Both the position numbers and the translations under genes were made by a program. From Cymbomonas tetramitiformis (taxonomy: Eukaryota > Chlorophyta > Pyramimonadophyceae > Pyramimonadales > Pyramimonadaceae), in NCBI GenBank assembly GCA_001247695.2, contig LGRX02034701.1:48473-112472 (forward strand): a stretch of 64,000 bases of DNA, in the 5' to 3' direction. Positions 19,101-28,699 of this stretch are shown here, one piece after another (within the stretch, counting starts at the first letter, position 1; each line of letters begins with the position of its first letter). The notes beneath the pieces are model-generated. The model was not told the DNA's origin. It saw only the letters and a program-made list of their open reading frames with translations, and ran no database searches.

Positions 19101-21451
19101 AGGAATACCACTCCAGAACGGGACATTGGGGCATAAGGCGGACGCAGCATCTTTTGTGGCAGCGCCATTGGTGGGCCGACTTGAAGAAAGACGTGGAGGC
19201 TGTGGTCACTCAGTGTGAGACCTGTCAGCGTGTGAAGACTCATTATGCGAGAGAGGAGGCATGTTTGTCCCCCCTTGAGATCGTGTCGTTCATGTATCGT
19301 TGGTCGCTGGATCTGGCATGGCCCTCGAGGAGAGAGACCAAGTCTGGCAACAACCGAGTGCTCATCATGACCGAGCACTACACCAGGTTCATAGTCTGCG
19401 TGCCCATTCCCGACAAGGAGGCGAGCACCATCGCAGCGGCATTTCGCAGTCATGTCCTGGCTGTGTTTGGTGCGCCAGCAGAATGCTTGGTGGATGGAGG
19501 TAAAGAGTTTGAAGGCGAGTTCAAGCAGTTGTGCAGAGATTGCCTGATTGACCGGCGAGTTACCTCGCCAGACTCACCAGAAGGCAATGGGCTGACCGAG
19601 CGAGTGGTACGCACTATGAAGTTCTGCTTCAAGAAGCTTGCCTTGGAGAAGGGTCTCGATTATGAGTGGGATGAGCAGCTTTGGCCACTGGTGCTGAGCT
19701 ATAATGCAGCACGCCAGGAGTCCACGGGGGTGGCGCCGTTCACCATGTTGTTCGCTCAAGAGGCAGTAGTGCCGCCTGATTTGAAACGGGCACCCAGCAT
19801 AGATTTTGCTATGGAGGTCGAAGATGAGAAGGATGCCAGAGTCAAGGACCTCCTCCAGAGAGCACAGGTGGTGAGGCGACTGATGGTACACGCTGGTTGC
19901 AGCCTGGAGGTTGCGCAGCATCGTGACACATTACATTACGAAAGGAGAAGGGGTGGGGGCTACGAGCCTAGTCCACACCAGTTCAAGGTGGGCGATTTCG
20001 TCTATATCAGGCAGAAGCCCCGCAGCGGCATGGAAGTCGCGACCAAATCCGCCATCCTGAAGCTGGTCAAGATACGGCGAGATGGTGTGGTGGTGCTTGA
20101 GGACGCCACCAAGTTAAGAGAGAAGAGCACCGTGCAGAGCATCGCGCCATGTCACCTACAGGTGAAGGATCAGTATGACTGCAGTGCAGCCGTTCCCAGT
20201 AAGCACCTAGCATGTGAAGTTTGCAGGAAGACCGATGGGGAGGCAGAGATGCTGTTGTGTGACACGTGCAACAGGGGGTATCACTTGTGGTGTTTGACCC
20301 CAGCACTGGATGGAGTACCGGAAGGTGAGTGGCTATGCCCCATGTGCTCAGGCACGGGGAGGCAAGCCGCCAATGCCGAGGTGCAGACCCAGAAAGACGA
20401 GAGCTCTGGTGCCCTAGAGGACAAATTGGGCATGAAGGAGCAGCAATTGAATGAGAAGCTGTCGGCGGAGATGCGCCTGTTGCCAGCAGACGTGGGTTCT
20501 CGTCGGGTGGTGAAGGGAGACAAGTTCCAGCCTTGGCATGCCATTTCATCGAGAGAGATGCTGTTGAAAGAGGAGGACATGTTCTTGGGCATGCCAGATC
20601 AAATTGATTGGGGAAGGCAGGACAAGCTCTCTGAGGCTGTGCAGATCTTCATGCCAGGGCATTGGAATGAGGGGCATCGCACGGTGCTGAGCAAGAAATA
20701 TCGGGAACAGAAGGCCTTGGCAAGGCATCTGAGGGATGCACCTCTTGTGCCTGCGTTGGCTGAAGAAGAAGTTGAAAGACGAGGAGAGCTGAGACACATG
20801 ACTAAGGCTCAGGTGAGAGAAGCTAGCGCGCTGCAGTGGGGGCTTGAACTGGTTATCACAGTGCCCTCTGAGGTGAGGCGTTTGGCAACAGAGGTGGACT
20901 GGAAGTCCGTCGATGGCGTGTGGGACCCATGGGCAGGCACTGGGGTCATCGGTGAGGTGATGGTGGAGCAATGGCCGCAGTTGAGATTCATGAACAACGA
21001 CTGGAACTCTCAGTTGGGCTGGTCTGAGGCGCATGACGCACTTCAGCCAGGTAACTATCGTATATGGAAGGAGAAGTATGGTGTCTGTGACGCAGTGGTG
21101 ACTTCGCCTTGGTTCGCAGCGCTGGATATCGCGTTTCCGTTGGCAGTAATGGCCAGTCGTGTGGTGGCATGTGTCCACGTTCCATCTTATTACTTGACAG
21201 ACATGACCGAGAGCAGGGCTGCGTACTTCAGACGATTGAGTCAGACAGGACGCTTGCATGTGATTGGGCATCTGGAACACGGACCTATTGGCCGCAGGTG
21301 TATGTGGGTCTTGGTGTTCAAGAATCCGCTGGTCAGAGCCAGAATGTTACAAGGCGGAGAAGGTGAGGGCATTGGTATGTTTACTTTCAGTTTGGGCAAG
21401 TTCATGGCGGATGGTGATACGACCCAGTATGCTGAGCAAGCCCACATTTGA
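16175..21451 (+). CDS. Ty3/gypsy-like pol fragment: RT tail-RNase H-C5 DNA methyltransferase-integrase-PHD-MTase-like
   Basis: An uninterrupted frame of 1758 codons ends in TGA; the true start is unclear because the frame opens inside RT (only YNSIGAQEAKCKAIQELPSP and LRSILGMMNYY of RT remain). Domains: RNase H about 110-240 (TDWS D124, E about 166, TDHS, ADVPSR). C5-MTase about 405-730: EPCGG motif I, GFPCQDLS with Cys502, ENV 546-548, and a C-terminal block ending near SILGLAMDRRAME. A Lys run near 830. Integrase: HHCC 978-1016, then D1046, D1107, E1142 (spacing 35). A KVGDFVYIRQK strand domain about 1270. PHD finger 1346-1394 (C4HC3). Last, a DPWAGTG (about 1584) and TSPWF (1643-1647) methyltransferase-like domain. 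Retrotransposons carrying C5-MTases are known in some algae and dinoflagellates; the PHD plus second methylase-like domain is the unusual part. All key catalytic residues visible are intact. Confidence 0.88.
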   Translation: MFVGLDWGVSLYASHGFLDYNSIGAQEAKCKAIQELPSPQDKTGLRSILGMMNYYKGLVGEPGGPNYSEMARPLNDLLKKEVTDIKAAWGKQQDQALQELKDALCSGRCLRPIDYDRPLILYTDWSTYGIGAVLGQKDDDGKEYICMAISRSLSKTERQYASFKGEMLAVVWAVRTLRQYLHGVHFTLVTDHSPLTTLMEKADLQGQHLRWAISLQEFDFTVQYRPGAKNSNADVPSRYPLPSTTDETGARHEREKVTAFHAGVGEVHTKDFCDHLCLMLAGDASPGEEATPEVQVAHYCRMAAMEQLGTGPVHRLFDLHYHEELECNHGDMFDTDLPELVTDSGRLARAAWKALSLVRPTRGTHGEGSPAVYSNEYFEGERILKPEKVDTRVLSSRFFSQARQEGVVCYEPCGGLCAGLEMLLRSGMKVDRYLYQDISPSSQTVARARCAALLRRYPDLISPHAIELGALPQDLRETTSADFIRAGALQGRQWVMVCGFPCQDLSPAGTLTGLDGRHSKLFYEVVRLLSTLQQLQRQRPPGYILENVSPLSHRPGTKIRDEVFPYIASVIGRPVSFDAAQAGAYAHRLRAYWSNLFQSHQFRSVMSKVVRPEGRIVSSIICKGWHPRPVIRTDRAPHYVVNVVGEPLRALPTIMATQGSRAFRRARMGTVVHNQDGEDAEEESREVNLEEKTRAMGYSASELRMADGLSDIELASILGLAMDRRAMELLMAVAEASRKGLPHSKESPEAENSPGQPIAVDNNWADHERSDLQQRQALLAEWVENSNAYTQQVAKTMTHRDWEEKLRIMCSQGQKGAEGIGAQRQKAGTKKKKKKKNEWQLYTMAQYRQRHENHFVKEGAIPAVHVDVPAWSPPTRESEMRLPRLTCTTRFEDLMASVAEQQADRDKHRDIHDDAWCLRWLKSNGRVRLPEEEVRRVRRRAARHRWDEATDEIYMVTMSGKEVRIPKPADRLALVKEYHSRTGHWGIRRTQHLLWQRHWWADLKKDVEAVVTQCETCQRVKTHYAREEACLSPLEIVSFMYRWSLDLAWPSRRETKSGNNRVLIMTEHYTRFIVCVPIPDKEASTIAAAFRSHVLAVFGAPAECLVDGGKEFEGEFKQLCRDCLIDRRVTSPDSPEGNGLTERVVRTMKFCFKKLALEKGLDYEWDEQLWPLVLSYNAARQESTGVAPFTMLFAQEAVVPPDLKRAPSIDFAMEVEDEKDARVKDLLQRAQVVRRLMVHAGCSLEVAQHRDTLHYERRRGGGYEPSPHQFKVGDFVYIRQKPRSGMEVATKSAILKLVKIRRDGVVVLEDATKLREKSTVQSIAPCHLQVKDQYDCSAAVPSKHLACEVCRKTDGEAEMLLCDTCNRGYHLWCLTPALDGVPEGEWLCPMCSGTGRQAANAEVQTQKDESSGALEDKLGMKEQQLNEKLSAEMRLLPADVGSRRVVKGDKFQPWHAISSREMLLKEEDMFLGMPDQIDWGRQDKLSEAVQIFMPGHWNEGHRTVLSKKYREQKALARHLRDAPLVPALAEEEVERRGELRHMTKAQVREASALQWGLELVITVPSEVRRLATEVDWKSVDGVWDPWAGTGVIGEVMVEQWPQLRFMNNDWNSQLGWSEAHDALQPGNYRIWKEKYGVCDAVVTSPWFAALDIAFPLAVMASRVVACVHVPSYYLTDMTESRAAYFRRLSQTGRLHVIGHLEHGPIGRRCMWVLVFKNPLVRARMLQGGEGEGIGMFTFSLGKFMADGDTTQYAEQAHI

Positions 21452-21491
21452 GTCTGTGCTACTGCACGCAGCAGCTACAGATGGGGGATGG

Positions 21492-21701
21492 TGGAATCTG
21501 GGCTTGCATATAAGAGTTCAGCGTTCGATAACAGGATATCAGAATTTTAAAAAATTTTGTAGCTCTGCAATCTTATGCTGTGTTGAGAATTGCTTGGTCA
21601 GTTACCGGCACCAGTGGATATTAATGATGCTTATGATCAGTCGCGAGTGTTAAGTTCGTTCGATTCCGGGATTGTACCATCATATGCACGCGTTTGCGAC
21701 A
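21492..21701 (+). repeat. LTR part B, displaced copy
   Basis: This 210-bp segment matches 22236-22444 and ends in the same GCGACA. It is followed by GC and then the TGTAACA start of the next LTR. It corresponds to the 3' 210 bp of the LTR that are missing from the left copy. Confidence 0.85.
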
Positions 21702-21703
21702 GC

Positions 21704-22444
21704 TGTAACAAACGCCGGCTTTTCATGGTACCGCGCCGGGTTTGTTCAGCTGGTGACACGCATGACAGTGGTGACAGTATGACAGGCTTTGCGAAGATGA
21801 CCATTTGTGAGATGCAGACTTGTCAGAGAAGATATTGTCAGTATCAGGTTACTGAGGAATGATACGATGACGACGGCAGTGACTCCTTTGCCACTGACGT
21901 GTCAGTCAGAATGTGTTAAACGGTAACAGTATTAAAGCTGGCATGGAATAATGACTTTCCATTGGCCAGATGAAGATTCGAGGGCTAGAACCCGTTACAG
22001 TTTTGGGAAATGTGACAGAGCATTGAGAGATAAGTGACCTCTGACCGAAGGTCAGACTAGTGGACTCATTATTGCTGTTTTGCCTTCGCAAGTACTAGGT
22101 GGCTGTTCGCGTGCCAGTGCTAGAGTGCTAAGACAGTTCTGCTCACAGCTTTTGTACACACAATAATTCGTATTTTGTGATATAATGTCAATTTCGACGG
22201 ATATGTTTTACTGTTGTTTTCATACTTTTTCATGTTGGAATCTGGGCTTGCATATAAGAGTTCAGCGTTCGATAACAGGATATCAGAATTTTAAAAATTT
22301 TGTAGCTCTGCGATCTTATGCTGTGTTGAGAATTGCTTGGTCAGTTACCGGCACCAGTGGATATTAATGATGCTTATGATCAGTCGCGAGTGTTAAGTTC
22401 GTTCGATTCCGAGATTGTACCATCATATGCACGCGTTTGCGACA
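21704..22444 (+). repeat. Complete right LTR (741 bp)
   Basis: Starts TGTAAC and ends GCGACA, followed by CGTA, which also precedes the left LTR. Positions 21704-22232 pair with 14472-14997, and 22236-22444 pair with 21492-21701. Confidence 0.85.
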
Positions 22445-22448
22445 CGTA

Positions 22449-22914
22449 CACTCTCGCTCAGTCATTCACTGAATCACCTAACTGTGAACCCCCCACCTAT
22501 ATATTCGTACATGCTGCAACTTTATCGCTTTTGCTGGTGATGACGAGACTACTTGTGGCTACATGAGAGTACAATGTGCATCCGGTGCATGTCACACATA
22601 TATTGGGTATTTACGTGTTGACAAGTTCCTGTGGTTTCAGGAAGTACTTGAAGGACACCATGATGCATGGAGGGCTATAGAAGTATAATCTTCCAATTCC
22701 GGACAGATCAATTTAAATGGTATCCATATGCGAGTAATGTTAAGGTGACTTTGTGTAATGTAGAAAAACCTTATTTTTTAGTCGACTAAATGAATATAGG
22801 ACTACATTACTCACATGGCCTTGCATGTTAATATGGTATATATCATCGTTATTGTGAATAGTGTTGTAATGCCTTAAATCAAAGCCTGCCCCGTGCGTGT
22901 GTATGTGTATCGTA
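22449..22914. other. No gene seen
   Basis: AT-rich flank to the right of the LTR; no ORF above about 75 codons and no repeat partner noticed. Confidence 0.5.
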
Positions 22915-23545
22915 GATTGACGTGGATGTCGGGTCGATGTTGAGTCGATGTGAACGTTGAAACTACGTTGAAAGTGCGTTGGTGTATAACGGTGTAGACA
23001 ACACGTAGGCGTCGAGTCAACGTTGCCCAATGCGTGTATCAACGGCACGTTGCTCAATGTCGGTGATGGTAAAGATCGTATATCAACGTGGAGGTCGGCC
23101 AATGCTGAGTCAATGTGACTGTCGAATATATATCGGAGACACGTCGGTGTAGAGCAATATAGGCAGCACGTAGGCGTCGACACAACGTATTCCAACGCTT
23201 ACATCAACGGCACGTTGGTCAACGTCGGCGATCGTAAAGATCGTAGATCAACGTTGGTGCTGAACGACATCGATCCAACATGGTAGTAGATCAATATTCA
23301 ATCAACATACTCGTTGATTTAGCGTTGATCTACAGCCTCGTGTACCAACGTTGTCGATGGTGAAGATCGTAGATCAACGTTGATGCTGACCGACATCGAT
23401 CCAACATGGTAGTAGATCAATCAATATTCAACCAAGATACTCGTTGATTTAGCGTTGATCTACAGCCTCGTGTACCAACGTTGTCGATGGTGAAGATCGT
23501 AGATCAACGTAGGCGTTGTACAACTACTTTTTACGTTGGTCCAAC
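22915..23545. repeat. Degenerate 126-130-bp tandem array (AACGTT-rich)
   Basis: The clearest units start at 23220, 23346 and 23476 (CAACGT..GCGAT/TCGATGGT, GATCGTAGATCAACG, then ATCGATCCAACATGG). Weaker relatives extend back to about 22915. The last full unit has a 4-bp TCAA insertion. Non-coding. Confidence 0.8.
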
Positions 23546-23565
23546 AACCTCCAAATTGCCGGATG

Positions 23566-23696
23566 ATAGTCGACCGTACTGACGACTGTCTGTCATTATA
23601 ATATATGACATGACTCGACATGACATGACATGGTATGACATGGTATGACATGTATGACATGTATGACACATGTGTCATCGGTCATAACCCTGACAG
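23566..23696. repeat. TGACA-rich interspersed repeat, copy 2
   Basis: 131-bp counterpart of 3241-3389 with a shorter TGACA core and the same ends. It abuts the gag fragment that follows; in-frame ATG codons in its TGACATG core extend that gag frame upstream. Confidence 0.75.
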
Positions 23697-23697
23697 C

Positions 23698-25290
23698 CCT
23701 GATCCCGCTTGCTACCGATTCTTGGGCTGGTGACTGCAGCACCTTCGACCTCGACGACGTCTTCCAGTGCCCCTCGCTCGCATGGCTCTACCGCTCTTTC
23801 CGTAGCTGTGACGTCACGTTTTCCCCACGGCATTACCCGAACGCGCCACGGCGTACCATCTCCCAACAGGCTTTCACAGATATGGTTGTTACGACACGAA
23901 CAAAGCGGTCCCTCACGAGGGACTCCGACATCGACGCCTCACTAAGGCTAACCGACGCGGTTCGCAACACGCCGACGGCCAGATCACCGACTGTTGCGAG
24001 CCCTGACCCTGCTTCCAACACCGACGCCGACGTTGCGACGAGGAAGTACTTGCAGGAGCAGTCCAAGCTTGTGGACGAGGTCTACAAGGGGCGACTACAT
24101 CGGACATGGGCCAAGGGTATCCGCGAGGATATCCTTGGCGACAAGAAGCACTACTTCGGCGGTACGACCGACGCAGACCTCCTCTCCGATGTGGTAGTTC
24201 AGCTGCGTACGGAGTTCGCGTCTGCTGGGCTGGAGCTTGTCTCATTCGACCTTGACGACCCCCAGGCTCTGGTGGTGGGCAAGGTGAACGCCCTGCTGTA
24301 CGACGTGCTTGGGCTTATCATCGAGAAGCACAGCAACGCCCACGGCTGGCTTACGGGTACGGACGCGTCTGCCGACCGAGATGGACGGCGTGCGCTGGTG
24401 GACATCGTGAAGCGCAGCGTACCAGTGGCGTTGCGGGAGTCCTTCCAGCAGGAGCATGCCGCGCTTGGTTATCCCGCAAACGTTGACCCGCAGCCCATTC
24501 TGGCTCGGGAACAACGTTTGGTGCGGGATAACAAAGCCGCCGACTGGACACCCACCGAGGCCACCAGGAAGCTCAGCCTCTACAGCCGGCTTGACCCGGT
24601 ATTCTACGCCGCGGTCAAGGTGCGTTACCCCATGGTGGCCGATCTCGCGGCGGTTTCCCTCGGTGCTCTGCGCTCTTTGGTCGTAGAGATTTATCAGGCA
24701 TGGGCGCAGACGGGCGTCGGGAAGGCCGTCCTGGCCAAGCCCGCAGGTGGTGGCGCGTCGGCTCTGCTCACCAGCGGCGAGCACCGGGTACTTCTGGACA
24801 AGATCAAAGAGATGACCGAGCTGGTACAGCAGCAGTGCGAGGCGGCTCCGCCGGTGGTGCAGCAGCAGCGGGATCCGCCGCAGCGGCAGCACGGGCAGCG
24901 GCCGCAGCAGGGACGCCATCAGCAGCGGCATGGGCAGCCCCCGCGGGGCTTTCGCATGGGGGTGCAGTCCCCGCCTGCGGTGGGCTACGATCGCGACGAG
25001 CAGCGGGCTAAGCCGCTGTGTACCCGCTGCAAGAAGACTGATAAGGACCTCTATCATTTCTACCGCGACTGCCCTCTTGGCGGTCGCCAACATTCCCCTA
25101 CTTCGGCCGCGGCTTTCTGTATCCCCATCGACGACGAGGATGCGGAGGGCGTGCATGCCCTCGCCATGTGTGTTGTATTTCAGGAGGCAGCAGATGATGG
25201 GGCTGAGGCCTTTGCCCGCGCGGCGACGGTGTACGGCCCGCCAGCGGTGCTGTGCGGGGGCGTTGTGGGGGGCATCGACGTGTCGGCCTA
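23698..25290 (+). pseudogene. Truncated gag of family A (no LTRs)
   Basis: About 530 codons align closely with the gag of element A: the CSTFDLDDVFQCPSLAWLY block, a helical capsid core, a Gln-rich linker and a CxxC...H...C zinc knuckle (CTRCKKTDKD, near 25020-25075). Homology begins at 23698, just after the TGACA repeat, and ends at 25290 after GGIDVSAYG, where unrelated sequence is joined; the frame then runs on to TGA at 25489. The 5' end, C-terminus and both LTRs are missing. An apparent start at 23645 uses ATGs of the microsatellite; the first gag-internal ATG is 23883. The product is an RNA-binding coat protein. Confidence 0.8.
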
Positions 25291-25299
25291 TGGTACTCC

Positions 25300-26250
25300 A
25301 ACAGAGGCCGGATACCACCCCCAGACTCGGCTGTTAGCAGTTCACTCGCTACCGCCTTTTCCGCCATCCCGAGCAGCTTTCCTCCCAGTTTCTGAAGGAG
25401 CAGGCCCGCAGTCACATCGTCTTTCAGCAGCTCAACGAAGCGAGCAAGAGAGCGCCTTTCCTGCCACAGCGATCTCACCCACTGTCTGATTTCGCCTGCC
25501 AGTTGCCAAGAGAAGCCAACTCCACACTCCGCTGAGTACATCACACCCCTGTCATCTGCCGGACCCCCGAACGCCTTTACCACCCGAGCCAGTCCCGGCT
25601 GGGTCACTGGTTTAGCGATCGCAGCTGCCCGGTTCTGGATCAAGAGCAGACTCACTTCGAACTGTGCTCCCGTCGATCGGTCTTTGAAGCCGAGGGCACT
25701 CTGCGGGGCCAAGCAAGAAACAGAACTTCTTCTTTTTGAGCAGGCAGATCAGTTCAACTCCGTCAATCTCATCACACTTGTCCCAATATGGCACAACAAG
25801 GACCACCCGCACCGGCTTCATAGACGTCTTCTTGGCTGAGTAAATCGCGTGCAGGATAGACCGCCTGATATGGTCCATCGTGTAGATCGGGTTACCTAAA
25901 GCACGAGTGCCACGGCCACTATACCCGTTCTCAATCGCCCCCGAAATCACGTCCTCTGCATATGGGGTAAAGAAAACGTCGCTGTCAAGGTTAAAATCAA
26001 GAGGGGGCGAGAATAGTTCAAACGTGAGAGAGAAACAGAAACGCAGCGCATCTTGCTTCGTGTGTGGGGTGATCAAGTAGTCTTTGGTAATAAGTCGAGA
26101 CCACGCCAATAGTCTACCAGTCAGGGCGTGCAACAGGAATGGCACGTCATTTTTCAAACCACGGGACGTAAAAACGCGTATAGTCTCTTTATGATTAAAA
26201 CAATAAAGCGGTCCCATCTTATTTGCACAACAAGTCCAGCCCGAGCGCAC
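25300..26250 (-). pseudogene. Methyltransferase-like (NPxY/DAM-like) gene, frameshifted
   Basis: The - strand frame 26250-25612 carries FELFSPPLDFN, FFTPYAEDVISGA, a GNPIY motif and then a helix and strand (PVRVVLVVPYWD). This is the order seen in adenine-methylase-like (PCIF1/DAM-like) domains, where NP[PE]Y/F and a P-W strand follow a PEDxxFGA segment. Near 25700 the homology passes to another - frame (25712-25098), which adds FLLQ-type strand LLLIQNRA and a charged C-terminus. NPIY is a non-canonical form of the NPPY/F motif, so activity is doubtful. It lies head to head with the cytosine methylase at 26259. I cannot say whether it came from a virus or a large retroelement. Confidence 0.5.
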
Positions 26251-26258
26251 ACTGCTAA

Positions 26259-27023
26259 AAAAACGGTTGTGCCCACCACATTAGCAAGCAGTTTCCAGGT
26301 TGCGAGGTGATCTCAGTGGACATCCAGCCCCGATGGGAGCCCACTCAATGTGAGAACGTCCTGCACTGGGACTACCGGCACTTCTCGCCCAAGCAATTTG
26401 ACGTCATTTGGGCAAGTCCTCCATGTACAGAGTACGGCCAAGCCAAGACAGTGGGAGAGAGAAACCTACGCAGCGCCGACAGGCAAGTGAGGAGGACGTT
26501 GGAGATCATCAAGTACCTCCAGCCGACTTTCTACTTCATCGAGAACCCACGTGGTAGAGCTCTTCATGGGTTGCATACTCGACGATGCATGCAAGGTTTG
26601 CCGCCTCCGCTTCTGGCCACGTACTGCAAGTATAAAATGCCCTACAAGAAGCCAACCCACTTCTGGACCGTTGCACCAATCACCATCCTCTAGGCTTGCG
26701 ATCCTAAAAACCCTTGCGACTTCAAACGCCGTCATGGACGACATGAGAAGATAGCGCAGGGTGGCTCCGTCATCAATGTGTCCGGAGAACCTAGACCAGG
26801 CATGGGAGCTGGATGGCACGTATATGGCATCCCCGCAACCTTGCTTAAACAATTATTTAGCTCTCTACCTTTGCAGGAGCTTGTGGAGTCAATCACGGCG
26901 GTGTGTGAACACTTAGCACACGTGCTCTGGAGAGACGAGAATGAGATCGAGTTTCACGACGAGCGAGTTAACGCCCACCTGGCAGAAGCTAACAAAGAGC
27001 CTATGACACTTGTGCCGGAGTAA
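26259..27023 (+). pseudogene. Phage/virus-type DNA (cytosine-5) methyltransferase, 5' incomplete, one in-frame TAG
   Basis: The frame reads HISKQFPGCEVISVDIQP (motif II region), then HWDYRHFS, then WASPPCTEYGQAKT (motif IV with the catalytic Pro-Cys), RNLRSADRQV, FYFIENPRG (motif VI), LATYCKYKMPYKKPTHFWT and, after a TAG at 26691-26693, ACDPKNPCDF, HEKIAQGG and a C-terminal YGIPATLLKQLF. This layout matches the short C5-methylases of phages and algal viruses. The reading frame is continuous across the TAG and ends with TAA at 27021-27023. Motif I (FxGxG) is not recognisable upstream of the TAA at 26256. The target would be a short DNA site; it is unknown. The element B insertion lies 12 bp past the stop. 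Confidence 0.72.
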
Positions 27024-27034
27024 CTCTCTACGCC

Positions 27035-27229
27035 TGCTGGATTCAGTGCACCGTAGGTCATTATGTGCATGACTCCGTTTAGCTGTACCAGTACTCGTAC
27101 AGTACTTGGTGGCAGATACCTAGGTCACAGCTCCGCTTTATATTGGTTACAGTATCTCTTATAATCAGTTTACACTTGTATGAGAACTCAGTGAACACCC
27201 GATATAGTGTCGGCACAATATATCTCACA
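27035..27229 (+). repeat. 5' LTR of element B
   Basis: 195 bp, TG...CA ends, next to the ACGCC TSD. Confidence 0.9.
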
Positions 27230-27295
27230 GGTTATGGGGTATCACCCCGCTTTTCTCACTGCTGAATTTGCCATGATTGGCTAAGTTTTTCCCGC

Positions 27296-27649
27296 TTGGC
27301 GGGGCGTTGGGGCCTGCTGGATTCTTTTGACCCACCTATGGTTCCTGCTGGCTCGTCGTTGCCGCCTCGGGATGTGCCGCGGTTCTTTTTTCAATCGACC
27401 TCGGCTACTTACCAGTCTGATGATTTTGCCACTCCACTCTGGGATCCGCCTGACCCGCTTGGGTCTGGTGGTGCTCTGGGATCGTCTGTTTCTGTCAGCT
27501 TCGATGTTCTTGCTCTCCCGCCTTGCCCACTTGGGTCTGGTGGTGTCAACATTTATGATGTCTCTTCTCAACTGACTTCGGATGCTTTTCTTGATTGGAA
27601 TCCGTCAGCTGAACTCGGCTCTGCCGACCAGCTTTACAGTGGCTAGAGT
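27296..27649 (+). CDS. Small hypothetical ORF inside element B
   Basis: A 116-codon frame rich in Pro, Gly, Ser and Asp, beginning after the family leader motif (TTTGCCATGATTGGCTAAG). It lies where gag begins in elements A, C and D, and could be the N-terminal relic of a gag. No domain is recognised and coding status is uncertain. Confidence 0.3.
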
Positions 27650-28327
27650 CTCTTATTTCAAATCCTGGAGGTGTGATTAGCCTTAGCCGCAGTGGTGGGT
27701 TGTGCCGGGACAAGTCCCCGGGCACCCAGCTAAAAGTATATCTGTTTCCAGTGAAGTAGCTGTTTGTTATCTGTTTAGTTTGCTCCGCTTGCCTAGCCCT
27801 ATTAGCTACAGTCACAGCTCCGGGTGGTGTGCTGGACTTTAGGTTCAGGGTTATTATTATGGGCTCTGATAGCCCCTAGCCTGACCTGTCTCTAATCGGA
27901 ACCGTGACTCCGCTAGTAGCTAGGATGACAGTACAGTAGTACCGTACTGTCAGTCATTATTTCGTATTATCCGGGTTTCCGAGATGCATGATAAAAGCAC
28001 TCGGCCGGACTGCTTATGGAGCTTAGCCAGTTCGTTTTCACCGAGCGGAACACCTGTTCTCGCAGACTTTGCCGAGAGTCTTATCTTTTGCATCCCTTGC
28101 CCTGCCCGCCCTCATGTGCCTTGCATGTGTTTCGGCGGTTCAGGGTTCGGTGGTGCTCGATCGAGCCGCTGACTTCACCGCAGCAGTGCATCCCACTGGG
28201 GTGACTGCCAACAGTTTGTCTGCCTTGCCGTGCACTTTTGCTTTCGGCTTTCCTTTTACTTTTGTGGTCTCGGCAGACTTGTACTCAGATTTTCACATTT
28301 CTGGATTCCTGAATTTGCTCTACGAGT

Positions 28328-28428
28328 CTGGTTCTGGCTTCTGGCTCTGGCTTTTGGTTTCTGGTTCTGGACTCTGGTCTCTGGACTCTGGTTCTGGATT
28401 ATGATCTCTGGGCTCTGGTTTTGGTTGA
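28328..28428. repeat. (TCTGG)n-like microsatellite
   Basis: About 100 bp of CTCTGG and TTCTGG units inside element B. Confidence 0.8.
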
Positions 28429-28699
28429 ACATCTTTGACTCTGACAACATCTTCAACACTGGTGAACTCTGCAGCTTTGTGGACCACTTTGAAAGTGGCT
28501 GAGCAGATTTGAGATTGGCTGTAGGAGCTTAGCAAGAAAGCAGTATCCTGGCAGCGGTTTTAGAAAGGGACCTCCCTGGCTAAGGCACAGGCCTCCCTCT
28601 AGCAGTTTCCAGCTCCTAGCTGTTTGTTGTTTCGGAACATTTTGTCTGTGAGCCGCTCTCTGCCACCTGAACAACACTCCGTACAAGTACAGGGTGGTG

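Noticed and set aside
28230..28460. Trp/Leu-rich frame as a membrane protein
   Set aside because: It is the (TCTGG)n microsatellite translated.
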